A stretch of 64,000 nucleotides of DNA from Nitrospira moscoviensis (GTDB lineage: Bacteria; Nitrospirota; Nitrospiria; Nitrospirales; Nitrospiraceae). The position numbers and the translations under genes were made by a program. Positions 35,511 through 43,666 of this stretch are shown here, piece by piece (within the stretch, counting starts at the first letter, position 1; every line of letters begins with the position of its first letter). The notes beneath the pieces are model-generated. The model ran no database searches and had not been told where the DNA came from. It saw nothing but the letters and a program-made list of their open reading frames with translations. The DNA is taken from assembly GCF_001273775.1 (NCBI RefSeq), contig NZ_CP011801.1, positions 2,210,001-2,274,000 of the forward strand, written 5' to 3'.

Positions 35511-36572
35511 ATGACCACCGACGAACTTGAACAATTGCTCGCCCAGCAGCCGGTCGCGGTGCTGCACCGGCTGGCGCGCGGGCGCGTGCACCGGCATTTC
35601 AGGGCCGGAAAGCGGCGACTGATCGAGCTGCTGCTGCAACATTCCAGTCAGAACCGCGCCGGGCTCGAGTCCGATCTGCAGGCTCTGATCGAAGACCGGC
35701 GGTCGCGGGCCCAGCCGCCCGCCCCTGCCGTACAGCCGGCTCGCCGCCACGGCGGACCTCCGCCGCGCAGACCGCCAGGGAGACCGGCGGAGCCGGAGAC
35801 GGGACCGGCGGTCTCGCTCGCGGCGTGGCTGGAGGGCCTGGGCGTGCCGGAAGCGCAACCGTTCGTGCCGGATCCTTGGCAAGTCGAAGCGCTGGAAGCC
35901 TTGAACGAAACGGATGTCGTCGTCAGCGTGCCGACAGGCAGCGGAAAAACCTATGTGGCGGTGGAAGCCGCGCGCCGCGCGATGGAGGACAATCGCACGG
36001 TCATCTACACGTCGCCGCTGAAAGCCTTGTCCAACACCAAGTACACCGAGTTCTCGCGCATCTTCGGCGCCGAGCGCGTCGGCATCCTGACCGGCGATCG
36101 GCAGGACAACGGCCAGGCGCCCTTGCTCATCATGACGACGGAGATTCTGCGGAACCTGCTCTACGACGCCGCCAGCGGTGAGATCGACGTGCGGCTGGAT
36201 ACGCTGGGATTGGTCATTCTGGACGAATCGCAATACATCGCGGACCCCGAGCGCGGCGTCGTCTGGGAAGAGACGATCATCTTCTGCCCGTCCCAGGCCA
36301 AGCTGCTGCTCCTCTCCGCCTCCATCGGCAATCCGCAGGACATCGCCGACTGGCTGACCTCCATCCGCCCCACGGCCTGCCAACTCGTCCGGCACAGCCA
36401 GCGCACGGTGCCGCTGCGCGCCGGCTATCTGCATCCGAACGGCAAGCTCATCCCGCTCTTCAAAACCGCCGGCATCCCCTACGGCCATCCGAACCAGCTC
36501 CACCCCGAAGCCCGGCGGCTCTTCGCGGAATACGAAGATGAGACGCTGCCCTCCGGGCGGCCGAGACGCTAG
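35511..36572 (+). CDS. Ski2-like helicase, N-terminal part (RecA1 domain) as a separate ORF
   Basis: The 353-residue ORF has an N-terminal basic region (residues 1-110), then the first motor domain: Walker A SVPTGSGKTYVAVEAA near 139-147, motif Ia YTSPLKALSNTKY near 165, TGDRQDNG, TTEILRN, motif II LDESQYI near 237 (DESQ in place of DEVH) and motif III LLSASIGNP near 263. It stops after P-S-G-R-P-R-R, exactly where the protein encoded at 33569 would continue. It therefore lies downstream of its own C-terminal half. The stop overlaps the convergent outer-membrane gene by four bases. Confidence 0.85.
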   Translation: MTTDELEQLLAQQPVAVLHRLARGRVHRHFRAGKRRLIELLLQHSSQNRAGLESDLQALIEDRRSRAQPPAPAVQPARRHGGPPPRRPPGRPAEPETGPAVSLAAWLEGLGVPEAQPFVPDPWQVEALEALNETDVVVSVPTGSGKTYVAVEAARRAMEDNRTVIYTSPLKALSNTKYTEFSRIFGAERVGILTGDRQDNGQAPLLIMTTEILRNLLYDAASGEIDVRLDTLGLVILDESQYIADPERGVVWEETIIFCPSQAKLLLLSASIGNPQDIADWLTSIRPTACQLVRHSQRTVPLRAGYLHPNGKLIPLFKTAGIPYGHPNQLHPEARRLFAEYEDETLPSGRPRR

Positions 36573-37585
36573 AAGAATGCTGTGAGGCCAACCGTGGCCC
36601 CGTGGCGGAAGGTTTGAAATTCAGTAAGGGGAGCGGTTTCTGAAGAACCACTCACCGGGTGGTTTTCCCATCCGCCGGCGTAAGTCCGATTCCACCAGAT
36701 CCGATAGCCGCCAGTCAGCGCAACATGTCTCGTGAACATAATCTTCAGGCCTGCTTCCGCATTCGCACTGACACCGACTCCCCACATTGTGAAACTAGGA
36801 TCTTTGAGTGCGTCTTGCGCCGACACTTGACCAACTTGCCTCAAATGGTGAGTGTCTTCGTTATAGACAACGCTCACCGGACTCACAGCCACTTTTCCTT
36901 GCACACTGAGGCGCCGAGTCAGCCAATATTCGGTGTCCACGCCCACACGCACCGGAGTGATCCAGTGCGTTGTATTGGTAATGGCCAACTGTCCTTGATT
37001 TGAGGTCGTCCCAGCCGGATTACAGGCGACGCCGAACCCGGATGAGCTGCATTCGATCTGCCGCACGCTCCTCGCTTCGTACTTTGTCCTCCAGTATTGA
37101 AACCCACCGAACAGATCTAGGTATCCCCGATTGCCCGCATACTCAACTATCCGCCGACCGGCATCGAGATTCACATACCACGTGCCGTGCCCCGTCACGT
37201 CGCTATGAGTTCGCGACCATAGCCGTTGTCCGCCGACGGCCGTATAGTCGTCATCGATCAAGACACCCCGATCGAAATCAACGGAAAAACCCACGTCGCC
37301 ACGCACAAACCAGCGACGCGATAAGTGGACCTTGGCGGACAGCTCTACGATATGGGTATCGTTGTCTTTATACGTCAGTTTGGATGTGGGATTCCCTAGC
37401 CTCGAATCCAGCCCTGATGCATCGTGGCTCCACTTCGTTTCTCCGCTGGTGAACATCCAGGAACGGAGCGATAGTTCCACCCGCGGTTTCTTCTCACGCT
37501 GCGCCTCACCGATTTCTTCTGCGAGACACGGAACCGCCCCCACAGTACACAGTGCCACCATCGTGCAGAGAACCCACCTTCTCAT
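36569..37585 (-). CDS. Outer-membrane beta-barrel protein
   Basis: The 338-residue product has a signal peptide (VLCTMVALCTVGAVPCLAEE) and amphipathic strands with aromatic girdles throughout (YLDLFGGFQYWRTKYEA, ALTGGYRIWWNRTY), ending in Phe-Phe as outer-membrane proteins do. The N-terminal repeat GNPTSKLTYKDNDTHIVEL suggests the family once named after a Protochlamydia outer-membrane protein; this is a tentative match. The ATG at 37585 overlaps the upstream gene's stop by ATGA. Likely substrate or role unknown. Confidence 0.8.
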   Translation of the reverse strand: MRRWVLCTMVALCTVGAVPCLAEEIGEAQREKKPRVELSLRSWMFTSGETKWSHDASGLDSRLGNPTSKLTYKDNDTHIVELSAKVHLSRRWFVRGDVGFSVDFDRGVLIDDDYTAVGGQRLWSRTHSDVTGHGTWYVNLDAGRRIVEYAGNRGYLDLFGGFQYWRTKYEARSVRQIECSSSGFGVACNPAGTTSNQGQLAITNTTHWITPVRVGVDTEYWLTRRLSVQGKVAVSPVSVVYNEDTHHLRQVGQVSAQDALKDPSFTMWGVGVSANAEAGLKIMFTRHVALTGGYRIWWNRTYAGGWENHPVSGSSETAPLTEFQTFRHGATVGLTAFF

Positions 37586-37857
37586 CGCCTCACGCCTCCC
37601 CGTTGGATCACGACGGTGTCGAAGCAGCGGTCGGACGTTTCCGGCATCGCGCGTTGGCAGGCGGCCCGGATGTCCTCTTCGGCGAATTTCCGTTGGAGGA
37701 ACGCCGACAGCCAGACGAACCACGATCCGATCAAGAGCGCCAACACCGTCCCCGCGATCCACGGCCAGACCGACGCCCACAGACGACGGTTGGCATCCGG
37801 CATGGCCGGTGATTCCGCCTTCTCGACCGCTCTCAGATTCTGCATGCCGACTTCCAT
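37582..37857 (-). CDS. Small single-pass membrane protein
   Basis: The 91-residue protein has one long hydrophobic helix (WPWIAGTVLALLIGSWFVWL, about residues 31-50) and a C-terminal soluble part with two Cys (ACQRAMPETSDRCFD), placed to form a disulfide on the periplasmic side. It is translationally coupled to the barrel gene. Confidence 0.65.
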   Translation of the reverse strand: MEVGMQNLRAVEKAESPAMPDANRRLWASVWPWIAGTVLALLIGSWFVWLSAFLQRKFAEEDIRAACQRAMPETSDRCFDTVVIQRGGVRR

Positions 37858-38218
37858 AGCGCGATATTCCGTAAGGCCAAGCTGACAATCGGCTCGATTC
37901 TACAGGAGCCGTCTCCGGCCGGATAGAAAAAATCGCCGATCCGATCGCCCACACAGCCCTGCGCGTCCGAGCGCGCCGGGCGATCACTTCACACATCGTT
38001 TACACCGGCCTTACATCGCGCTTACTCGTTGCGAGAGACGTCTTTGCAGGCGCGTGCCTACGAGTGTACGAGCGCGGCCATGCAGGCATCCGCCGACAAT
38101 CCGCGATGATTGACACGAATGTGCCCGGTTTGTGTGTAGGGAGTTTCGTTGCCGCCATCGGCACAGGGGTTGCTCCACCGGCGCGCTTGTCGACCATCAC
38201 ACCACCAAGGAGTTTGAC
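37858..38218 (+). other. Gene-free region upstream of the BACON-repeat gene
   Basis: No convincing gene is seen in this 361-bp stretch. It must hold divergent promoters for the small membrane-protein gene and the BACON-repeat gene, but no box is strong enough to call. A short frame from 38064 reads poorly as protein. An AAGGAG Shine-Dalgarno lies at the right end before 38219. Confidence 0.5.
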
Positions 38219-40144
38219 ATGGCGCACACGCGGATCACGCCGACGACTGACAAGACGCTCTCGCTTCCTCGGCGCAGCCTCTTGCTGGCGCTCGGTCTTG
38301 CGCTCATAGGCGGCCTCGTCGCGCCGATGAACGCCCTGGCCCTCCAGTTAAGCCCTTCGTCACTAAATTTTTCGGCCACGCAGGGCGGTGGCGCGCCGTC
38401 GTCGCAAACCTTGACATTCTGGAAAAACAGCCAAGCCTCGCGTAGCTGGACGACCACCGCGCGCGTACCGTGGCTCTCGGCCAGCCCATCCTCCGGATCG
38501 CTCACGACAGAACGGGATCAAGTGCACGTGATGGTCAACCCCGCAGGGTTGGCTCCAGGAGCTTACTCGTCCAGTCTCATCATCACGACCACCGGCGCAG
38601 ACGGCACCATACGCAAGACCGCGGTTCCCGTCAGTCTAACCGTCACCTCCGGCTCAAGCGGCGGCTTCACCATCACACCTCCGAGTTTGTCCTACACGGG
38701 CACGGTGAACGGGCCCAACCAGGTGGCCGGCGTGGTTGTGACCAATACCGGCTCGAGCCCTCTGACCGTCACCTGGCACGACAACATCGGCTGGCTGATC
38801 GCCACGTCCGGCGATACGGTCACCATGCCGCCCGGGGGCAGCGCGACGATCTCGCACACCGCCTCACCGAGCTTGTGGGGCGTCGGGACCTTCACCGGCG
38901 TGGCCACCATTACCGGGGGAGGAGTGACCAAACACGTGCCGGTCACGATGACGGTCACAAAGGGAAGCACGACTCCGTCGATCGGGCTCAGTCCTGCGAG
39001 CTTGGCCTACAGCGGCACCGTCGGCGGCGCCAATCCGGCGCCGCAGGTCATCAACGTCTCCAATTCCGGAGGCGGGACACTCACGTGGACGGCGACCGAC
39101 AACGCCGCCTGGCTGACCGTCACTCCGGCAACCGGCACGAACAGCGGCACGCTGACCGCGTCAGTCAATCTCAGCGGACTGGCGGCCGGCACGTACCATG
39201 CGGCGGTCACCATCAGCGGTTCGGGGGTTACCGCCAAAACGGTGCCCGTGACGCTGACGGTCTCGGCGGCCGCCGCCCCCGCCATTGGCCTGAATCCGAC
39301 GAGTCTGTCCTTCAGCGGCACGGTGGGAGGGGCCAATCCGGCGGCAAAGAGTATCGGCATCTCGAACGCCGGTGGGGGCACGCTGACCTGGACGGCGAGC
39401 GACAATGCCGCATGGCTGACACTCAGTCCGACGTCCGGCACGAACAGCGGGACCGTCAGCGCCTCGGTGAACCTGAGCGGACTTGCGGCGGGGACCTATA
39501 ACGCCGCGGTGACGATCAGCGCGACCGGCGCCGCCGCCAAAACGGTGCCCGTCACGCTGACTGTGAACGCTCCCACGACCTCGCCGTCCATCGGATTCAG
39601 TCCCACGAGCCTGACGTTTTCAGCTACGGCCGGCGGCTCGAATCCGGCCGGCAAATCGTTCATCATTACCAATCCCGGCGGCGGCACCCTCACCTGGTCC
39701 ATCAGCGACAACGCCGCCTGGTTGAGCGTGACACCGACATCCGGCACGACGACCACCGAGACCGATACGCTCACCGCGTCGGTGAATCTGAGCGGTCTGG
39801 CGGTCGGGACCTACAACGGCACGATTACGATCACAGCCGCCGGCGCTTCCAACAGTCCGCGGACCATCCCGGTGACACTCACCGTGTCCGCGGCAACGGC
39901 GGGAGGAACGGCGACCTTGTCGTGGAATGCGAACGGCGAATCGGATCTCGGGGGCTACAAGATTTACCGGGCCACGGCATCCGGCGCCTACGGCGCGCCG
40001 ATCGCCACCCTGAGCAAGACGACCACGAGCTATGTGGTGACGGGTCTGCAAGCCGGCACGACGTATTTCTTCGTGATTACGGCCTACGATTCGGCGGGCC
40101 ACGAAAGTGTGTTCTCGAACGAAGTGAGCAAGAGCATCTTCTAG
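38219..40144 (+). CDS. Exported BACON/Ig-like repeat protein with C-terminal fibronectin type III domain
   Basis: The 641-residue protein has a signal sequence with twin Arg (PRRSLLLALGLALIGG) ending near residue 42. Five repeats of about 95-100 residues follow, each with a PASLAYSGTVGG-like start, NAAWLTVTP-like centre and TVPVTLTVSA-like end; repeats 3-5 are near copies. The last 90 residues (ATLSWNANGESDLGGYKIYR to the end) are a fibronectin type III domain. BACON-type domains bind carbohydrate or protein surfaces, so this is probably an adhesin or surface scaffold. The ATG at 38219 has AAGGAG upstream; the longer frame to 38132 is unsupported. Confidence 0.85.
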   Translation: MAHTRITPTTDKTLSLPRRSLLLALGLALIGGLVAPMNALALQLSPSSLNFSATQGGGAPSSQTLTFWKNSQASRSWTTTARVPWLSASPSSGSLTTERDQVHVMVNPAGLAPGAYSSSLIITTTGADGTIRKTAVPVSLTVTSGSSGGFTITPPSLSYTGTVNGPNQVAGVVVTNTGSSPLTVTWHDNIGWLIATSGDTVTMPPGGSATISHTASPSLWGVGTFTGVATITGGGVTKHVPVTMTVTKGSTTPSIGLSPASLAYSGTVGGANPAPQVINVSNSGGGTLTWTATDNAAWLTVTPATGTNSGTLTASVNLSGLAAGTYHAAVTISGSGVTAKTVPVTLTVSAAAAPAIGLNPTSLSFSGTVGGANPAAKSIGISNAGGGTLTWTASDNAAWLTLSPTSGTNSGTVSASVNLSGLAAGTYNAAVTISATGAAAKTVPVTLTVNAPTTSPSIGFSPTSLTFSATAGGSNPAGKSFIITNPGGGTLTWSISDNAAWLSVTPTSGTTTTETDTLTASVNLSGLAVGTYNGTITITAAGASNSPRTIPVTLTVSAATAGGTATLSWNANGESDLGGYKIYRATASGAYGAPIATLSKTTTSYVVTGLQAGTTYFFVITAYDSAGHESVFSNEVSKSIF

Positions 40145-40166
40145 CTGATCCACGCGGGCCCTCGGA

Positions 40167-40184
40167 ACCGGCGCTCACGCCGGT
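40167..40184 (+). terminator. Short hairpin after the BACON-repeat gene
   Basis: ACCGGCG (40167-40173) and CGCCGGT (40178-40184) form a perfect 7-bp stem with a four-base loop, 23 bp after the stop. No T-tract follows, so it may be a weak terminator only. Confidence 0.4.
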
Positions 40185-40247
40185 GTCCGGGGGCCTCCCC
40201 TTGACCCCCTCTCCCCGAGAACTGTATAACGTGCTGCTATCCAGCCG

Positions 40248-40317
40248 GTGCTGAGAAGCTCCTGCTGAGGCAGAAGGTCCTCGCTGACCAGTTGGGAGCC
40301 CTTCTTCAACTCAGCAC
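40248..40317 (+). repeat. Possible shortened copy of the inverted-repeat element
   Basis: GTGCTGAG (40248-40255) and CTCAGCAC (40310-40317) are inverted repeats. The right end, AGTTGGGAGCCCTTCTTCAA, resembles the right end of the element at 6511-6698 (AGTTGGGAGCCTGTTTCAGC). The central blocks are missing, so this is a tentative third member. It lies 30 bp upstream of the tRNA gene. Confidence 0.4.
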
Positions 40318-40346
40318 TAAGCCCTCAGAACTCACGATTCTTCACT

Positions 40347-40422
40347 GCGCCCGTAGCTCAATGGATAGAGCACCAGACTACGGATCTGGGGGTTACAGGT
40401 TCAAGTCCTGTCGGGCGCGCCA
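40347..40422 (+). tRNA. tRNA-Arg (anticodon ACG)
   Basis: The acceptor stem GCGCCCG pairs with CGGGCGC (40412-40418), with discriminator G and an encoded CCA. The D arm is GCTC-AATGGATA-GAGC. The anticodon arm CCAGA-CTACGGA-TCTGG places ACG at positions 34-36. The T arm holds GGTTCAAGTCC. ACG is read with A34 modified to inosine, so it decodes CGU, CGC and CGA. Confidence 0.97.
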
Positions 40423-40477
40423 CTGCTCTTCCGTTAAGGCCGAACTGACCCTTTAAAGCTAGCGGTACGATCCCTCT

Positions 40478-40723
40478 ATGTCTACTCCCATGCACCTGTA
40501 CACAGACATCGCCAGACGGTATGGCAACGTCGATCCCCACGACCAGGCCGCGGTCCGCAAGTTCTTTAGGCACACACTGCTGACTAAGCCGGACTCGGTT
40601 CGAGAAGAAATCTTCAACGAACTTCTATCCCGTGATGGAGAAGCGGCTCCTAAAGAAGACAACTCCTTGCGCACAGGCGAACTTTCGCCGGGTTCAGGCC
40701 CCAGGCTAAAGATGACTGTTTAG
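40478..40723 (+). CDS. Small hypothetical protein, 81 aa
   Basis: The product starts MSTPMHLYTDIARRYGNVDP and continues with helical, charged sequence (AAVRKFFRHTLLTKPDSVRE). There is no signal or membrane segment. It resembles a small conserved soluble protein but no family is recognised, and the flanks are a tRNA and decayed DNA. Confidence 0.5.
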   Translation: MSTPMHLYTDIARRYGNVDPHDQAAVRKFFRHTLLTKPDSVREEIFNELLSRDGEAAPKEDNSLRTGELSPGSGPRLKMTV

Positions 40724-40798
40724 CGTCGGACTGAACGGATCTGCTACGATTTGACGGATCGCCTGACTGAAGGTCCATAATTGGCTAGGAGGGGTGTC

Positions 40799-40870
40799 AT
40801 GCGAGCACGACGGAAGTGTTCAGCGGAGTACAAACGAGAAGCGGTGGCCGTGTTCGAGTTTTGGGATGAA
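40799..40870 (+). pseudogene. Fragment of an IS3-type transposase OrfA
   Basis: The first 17 codons encode MRARRKCSAEYKREAVA, the typical N terminus of IS3-family OrfA, with its KxSxEYKREAV helix. The match ends after that and the frame runs on briefly into the convergent dsrE remnant. GGAGGGG lies upstream of the ATG. It is a small relic, with no terminal repeats found. Confidence 0.6.
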
Positions 40871-40876
40871 GTCTCT

Positions 40877-41198
40877 TCAAAACGTCAGGACTTTGTCGGC
40901 CTCCACCACCGATTGCGCGAGCCCGCTCACGGTTCCGACTTCGACGCCCTCCACTAGTTTCAGTTCTTGGAGACCCCTCGCCTCGGCGCACGTGCCGCAG
41001 GCATGGACCGCGCCTTTCTTGCTCACCACCGCCTTCAGCATGCGCTCGATGTTAGTAGCCGTTTGGTGTCGTCCGATTGGGAAGGGCGGCCGTGACGGCA
41101 TCCGCCATCAGAAAGATCCGCACTTCCGCTCCGGCATGCTCCTGCTGAAGCTTCATCGCGAGCCGGAGGGCGTTGTAGCTCTTCTCCGAGCCGTTGCG
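40877..41198 (-). pseudogene. Decayed DsrE/DsrF family gene
   Basis: Two frames together encode a DsrE-like protein: NGSEKSYNALRLAMKLQQEH and onward to PNRTTPNGY, then a stop, then in the next frame NIERMLKAVVSKKGAVHACG to VEADKVLTF. Losing one base near 41069 (GYYNIE expected, GY-stop seen) explains the break. The expected first beta strand is also missing: the frame begins right after the stop codon of the desaturase-like gene. DsrE proteins handle sulfur in sulfur relay systems. Confidence 0.7.
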
Positions 41199-42041
41199 TC
41201 ACCTCGCCTGCTCTGAGGACGTCTTGTTCTTTCGAATGAGGGGATATCTTCCTAACGTCCCCTGGAAGGGCAACAGAAGGGACCCCATGAGCGTCAGCCG
41301 TCGAGGCTCGCGAAACTGTTCCAACCCCATGACCATCCCCGTTTGTCCGTCTTTGGGCTCAGGGCGATACGTGCCAAACAGACGATCCCACCAGGGCAGA
41401 TTAAAGCCGAAATTCGAATTGGTCTCGTTCGGAAGGATCGAATGGTGAATGCGATGCATGTCCGGCGTGACCAGAAACCATCGAAGAGCTCTGTCCAGAG
41501 CAGGCGGCAACCAGACGTTACTGTGGTTAAACATGGAGGTGGCATTCAAGAGCACCTCGAAGGCGAGGACGGCAGCCGGAGCCGGCCCAATCACTAGGAC
41601 CGCGCCCAGTTTAATCCCCATGGAGAGGACGACTTCTACCGGGTGGAATCGAAGGCCGGTGGTGACGTCACAATCCAAATCGGCGTGATGCATCATATGG
41701 AAGCGCCAGAAGAGAGGAACGGCGTGGAACATCACATGTTGCCCATACAGGACAACATCCAACGCCACGATTGCCAGGAGGAACTCCAGCCAGCTCGGTC
41801 CACTGAGCTGATTGAGAACGCCCCAGCCTCGCTCGGCCGCCAGCAGGCTGGCGCCCACCGCTCCGGCGGCGAACAGGGCGCGAATCAGGAGGGCATCCAA
41901 GACCACGATAGAAAGATTGGCGGTCCAGCGGCCCACTTTCGGCCTCGACAACGCCCGTCGCGGGAACAGCAGCTCCCACGCGCTCATCAGCGCCAGCACT
42001 CCGACGAATACCGACAAGCGGATCGCGACATCCAGATTCAC
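41199..42041 (-). CDS. Sterol desaturase / fatty acid hydroxylase superfamily protein
   Basis: The 280-residue membrane protein has the di-iron His motifs of this superfamily: HVMFH, RFHMMHH and DMHRIHHS, plus conserved NFGFNLPWWDRLFGTY. Several hydrophobic helices lie before and between them. Bacterial members hydroxylate or desaturate lipids or carotenoids; the substrate is not known. The start is a GTG at 42041 with GGGAG at normal distance. Its stop directly abuts the decayed dsrE remnant. Confidence 0.88.
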   Translation of the reverse strand: MNLDVAIRLSVFVGVLALMSAWELLFPRRALSRPKVGRWTANLSIVVLDALLIRALFAAGAVGASLLAAERGWGVLNQLSGPSWLEFLLAIVALDVVLYGQHVMFHAVPLFWRFHMMHHADLDCDVTTGLRFHPVEVVLSMGIKLGAVLVIGPAPAAVLAFEVLLNATSMFNHSNVWLPPALDRALRWFLVTPDMHRIHHSILPNETNSNFGFNLPWWDRLFGTYRPEPKDGQTGMVMGLEQFREPRRLTLMGSLLLPFQGTLGRYPLIRKNKTSSEQAR

Positions 42042-42205
42042 AAGCAGTCTCCCTGGCCTGGTTCGATGGCCTCGCTTCGTGCTGTACCGCCGGCGCTTCC
42101 TCTCAGGCCCTATTCCCGGCGCGATCCGGAATTCATTCCTCTACCGTCGCAACGACGAGGGCGGGTCGAGCTCAAGGATTGGAGAGATCAACCAAGTTCG
42201 GGCGC

Positions 42206-42598
42206 TTACCGGCGAAGCTGAGCGAGAACTGCCGCACTGTCCCAGTAGGCCCACAATGCTGTAATCAGGCCGGCCTCGTTAAACTCGAAGACGTCGATAC
42301 CTACAACCTCGACCGGTTTTCCGTTCTTCCCGATCGCTTTGCCCCGAAACTCCACCGCCGCCCGGTTCCCCGCAGTATGAATCGTGTCGGCCTCGATCCG
42401 CACTTCTTGGAGCGCGTTCGCTATACCGGTAAAGAATTTCCGCAACGCTTCCGCCCCTTGATGAGGCGTGCTGCCGTAGGGGTCATACACGCTGGCGTCG
42501 GCAGCGAACGCGGCGACGTAGGCAGACGGATCGAGACTCGTCCAAGCGGCAAAATACCGATTGGCGGCATCTCGCATGTGCTCGTGAGAGAGTGGCAT
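42206..42598 (-). CDS. SnoaL-like (NTF2 fold) protein
   Basis: The 130-residue protein is an NTF2-like cone fold: YFAAWTSLDPSAYVAAFAAD, then ADTIHTAGNRAAVEFRG and VEVVGIDVFEFNEAGLI. Members include polyketide cyclases and many proteins of unknown role. AAGGAG precedes the ATG at 42598. It is on the same strand as, and upstream of, the desaturase-like gene. Confidence 0.82.
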   Translation of the reverse strand: MPLSHEHMRDAANRYFAAWTSLDPSAYVAAFAADASVYDPYGSTPHQGAEALRKFFTGIANALQEVRIEADTIHTAGNRAAVEFRGKAIGKNGKPVEVVGIDVFEFNEAGLITALWAYWDSAAVLAQLRR

Positions 42599-42678
42599 GG
42601 CTATTCGCTCCTTGGATTTCACGTCATTCGCAACTCGCCAATCCTTCGGCAGCACCTTTTAGAAGCATACCCTCTACC

Positions 42679-43494
42679 TCACGGTCGAGTCGCGGCGCGA
42701 TTCAGCTCGGTGACCTGGCGCCGCAGGTGGACCAGCAACTGCTTCAACGGTCCGAAGATTCTCCCCGCACGCTTCCCGGAGCCCACTTCCATTTCCCAGA
42801 TCCAATCTTCGTCCGGAGTCTCTCTGAACAACTCCCTCATGGGTTTCTGGTGGTTTAACTGATAGGGCACCTTCTCATAGATCTCCTCGAGGATCTCGGC
42901 CGGCGCCCTCCCGTTGACCTTTCCGTGTCTCACGATGTCGGCGGTTTTGGAGCAGTCATCGATGCGGAGATCGAGTTTCGCAATCTCCTGATCCAGCAAC
43001 CGCTCCTGGCGCTCGACGTACCGCCGAAGATCGAGCCACTGGCGAATCTCGAGCTTCATGGCATCCGTATACAGCACCCCGGCGTTCACAATGAGCGTTT
43101 CGATGCGATCGCGATAGCTCTCGAGAAAATAGTGGACAAAAAAGAATTCCTCGATGGGCCACCAATGAGAACGATGCACCAAGTGAGACAGATGCTCCAT
43201 AAGGCCGACCCGTGTCAATTGATAGCGGGGCGGCTTCTCTCTTCCCACCTGTCTCGCCAGCCCTTCGTTCATCATGGTCGCGAGATAGCGGGCGATCTGG
43301 GTGTTTTCCACGCTCAACGTCGGACCGTCCAACGTGGATTGCAGCCAATTGGAAAATAATTCAATCAGAAACCGGAGGTCTTTTTGTCGGAATCCCTGCT
43401 TGCCAAACCGGGCATGCGCCCCGATCGCCGCCGCATAAAACAGGATTTGATGGCGGGCGAGATACGTCTTTTTGGTGCGCTTCTTCGCACTCAT
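42679..43494 (-). CDS. Winged-helix-like protein with coiled-coil C terminus, candidate regulator
   Basis: The 271-residue protein starts MSAKKRTKKTYLARHQILFY. The N-terminal 120 residues look like a winged-helix module (NTQIARYLATMMNEGLARQV, then a PPRYQLTRVGLMEHL wing-like strand pair), which suggests PadR or MarR-like DNA binding. A coiled-coil region follows (LRRYVERQERLLDQEIAKLD). The ATG at 43494 overlaps the palindrome TGACAGTGTCA, and a second copy lies 77 bp upstream, toward pspA. This points to an autoregulated regulator of the divergent gene; family assignment is tentative. Confidence 0.6.
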   Translation of the reverse strand: MSAKKRTKKTYLARHQILFYAAAIGAHARFGKQGFRQKDLRFLIELFSNWLQSTLDGPTLSVENTQIARYLATMMNEGLARQVGREKPPRYQLTRVGLMEHLSHLVHRSHWWPIEEFFFVHYFLESYRDRIETLIVNAGVLYTDAMKLEIRQWLDLRRYVERQERLLDQEIAKLDLRIDDCSKTADIVRHGKVNGRAPAEILEEIYEKVPYQLNHQKPMRELFRETPDEDWIWEMEVGSGKRAGRIFGPLKQLLVHLRRQVTELNRAATRP

Positions 43495-43504
43495 GACAGT
43501 GTCA
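43494..43504. promoter_or_regulatory. Palindrome TGACAGTGTCA, likely operator 1
   Basis: The 11-base palindrome TGACA-G-TGTCA overlaps the start codon of the regulator-like gene. A near-copy lies at 43581-43591. The flanks are also shared: CATGACAGTGTCACAAGA here against CATGACACTGTCACGAGA there. Confidence 0.55.
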
Positions 43505-43580
43505 CAAGATATCACCTTAGCCAAACCCTAGAAAGCACATGCGGGATTGGCGCGCTCGGCGGTCGCACGCCTTCGCGCCA

Positions 43581-43591
43581 TGACACTGTCA
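43581..43591. promoter_or_regulatory. Palindrome TGACACTGTCA, likely operator 2
   Basis: The second palindrome lies 75 bp before the pspA start codon. With the first copy, and the shared flanks, it suggests a dimeric regulator binding in the divergent promoter region. Confidence 0.55.
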
Positions 43592-43666
43592 CGAGACAGC
43601 GCCTCCACGCTCGTCTCGGTCGAGCTAGACTCGGCGCCAGACAGTCACTTTCACCAGGAGGCTCAC

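Noticed and set aside
38064..38309. A small plus-strand ORF before the BACON gene
   Set aside because: Its frame overlaps the signal peptide of the BACON gene in another phase and reads as Arg-rich shadow.
38978..39880. CRISPR-like repeats in the BACON gene
   Set aside because: The repeats are about 300 bp, in frame and encode protein domains; there are no short spacers.
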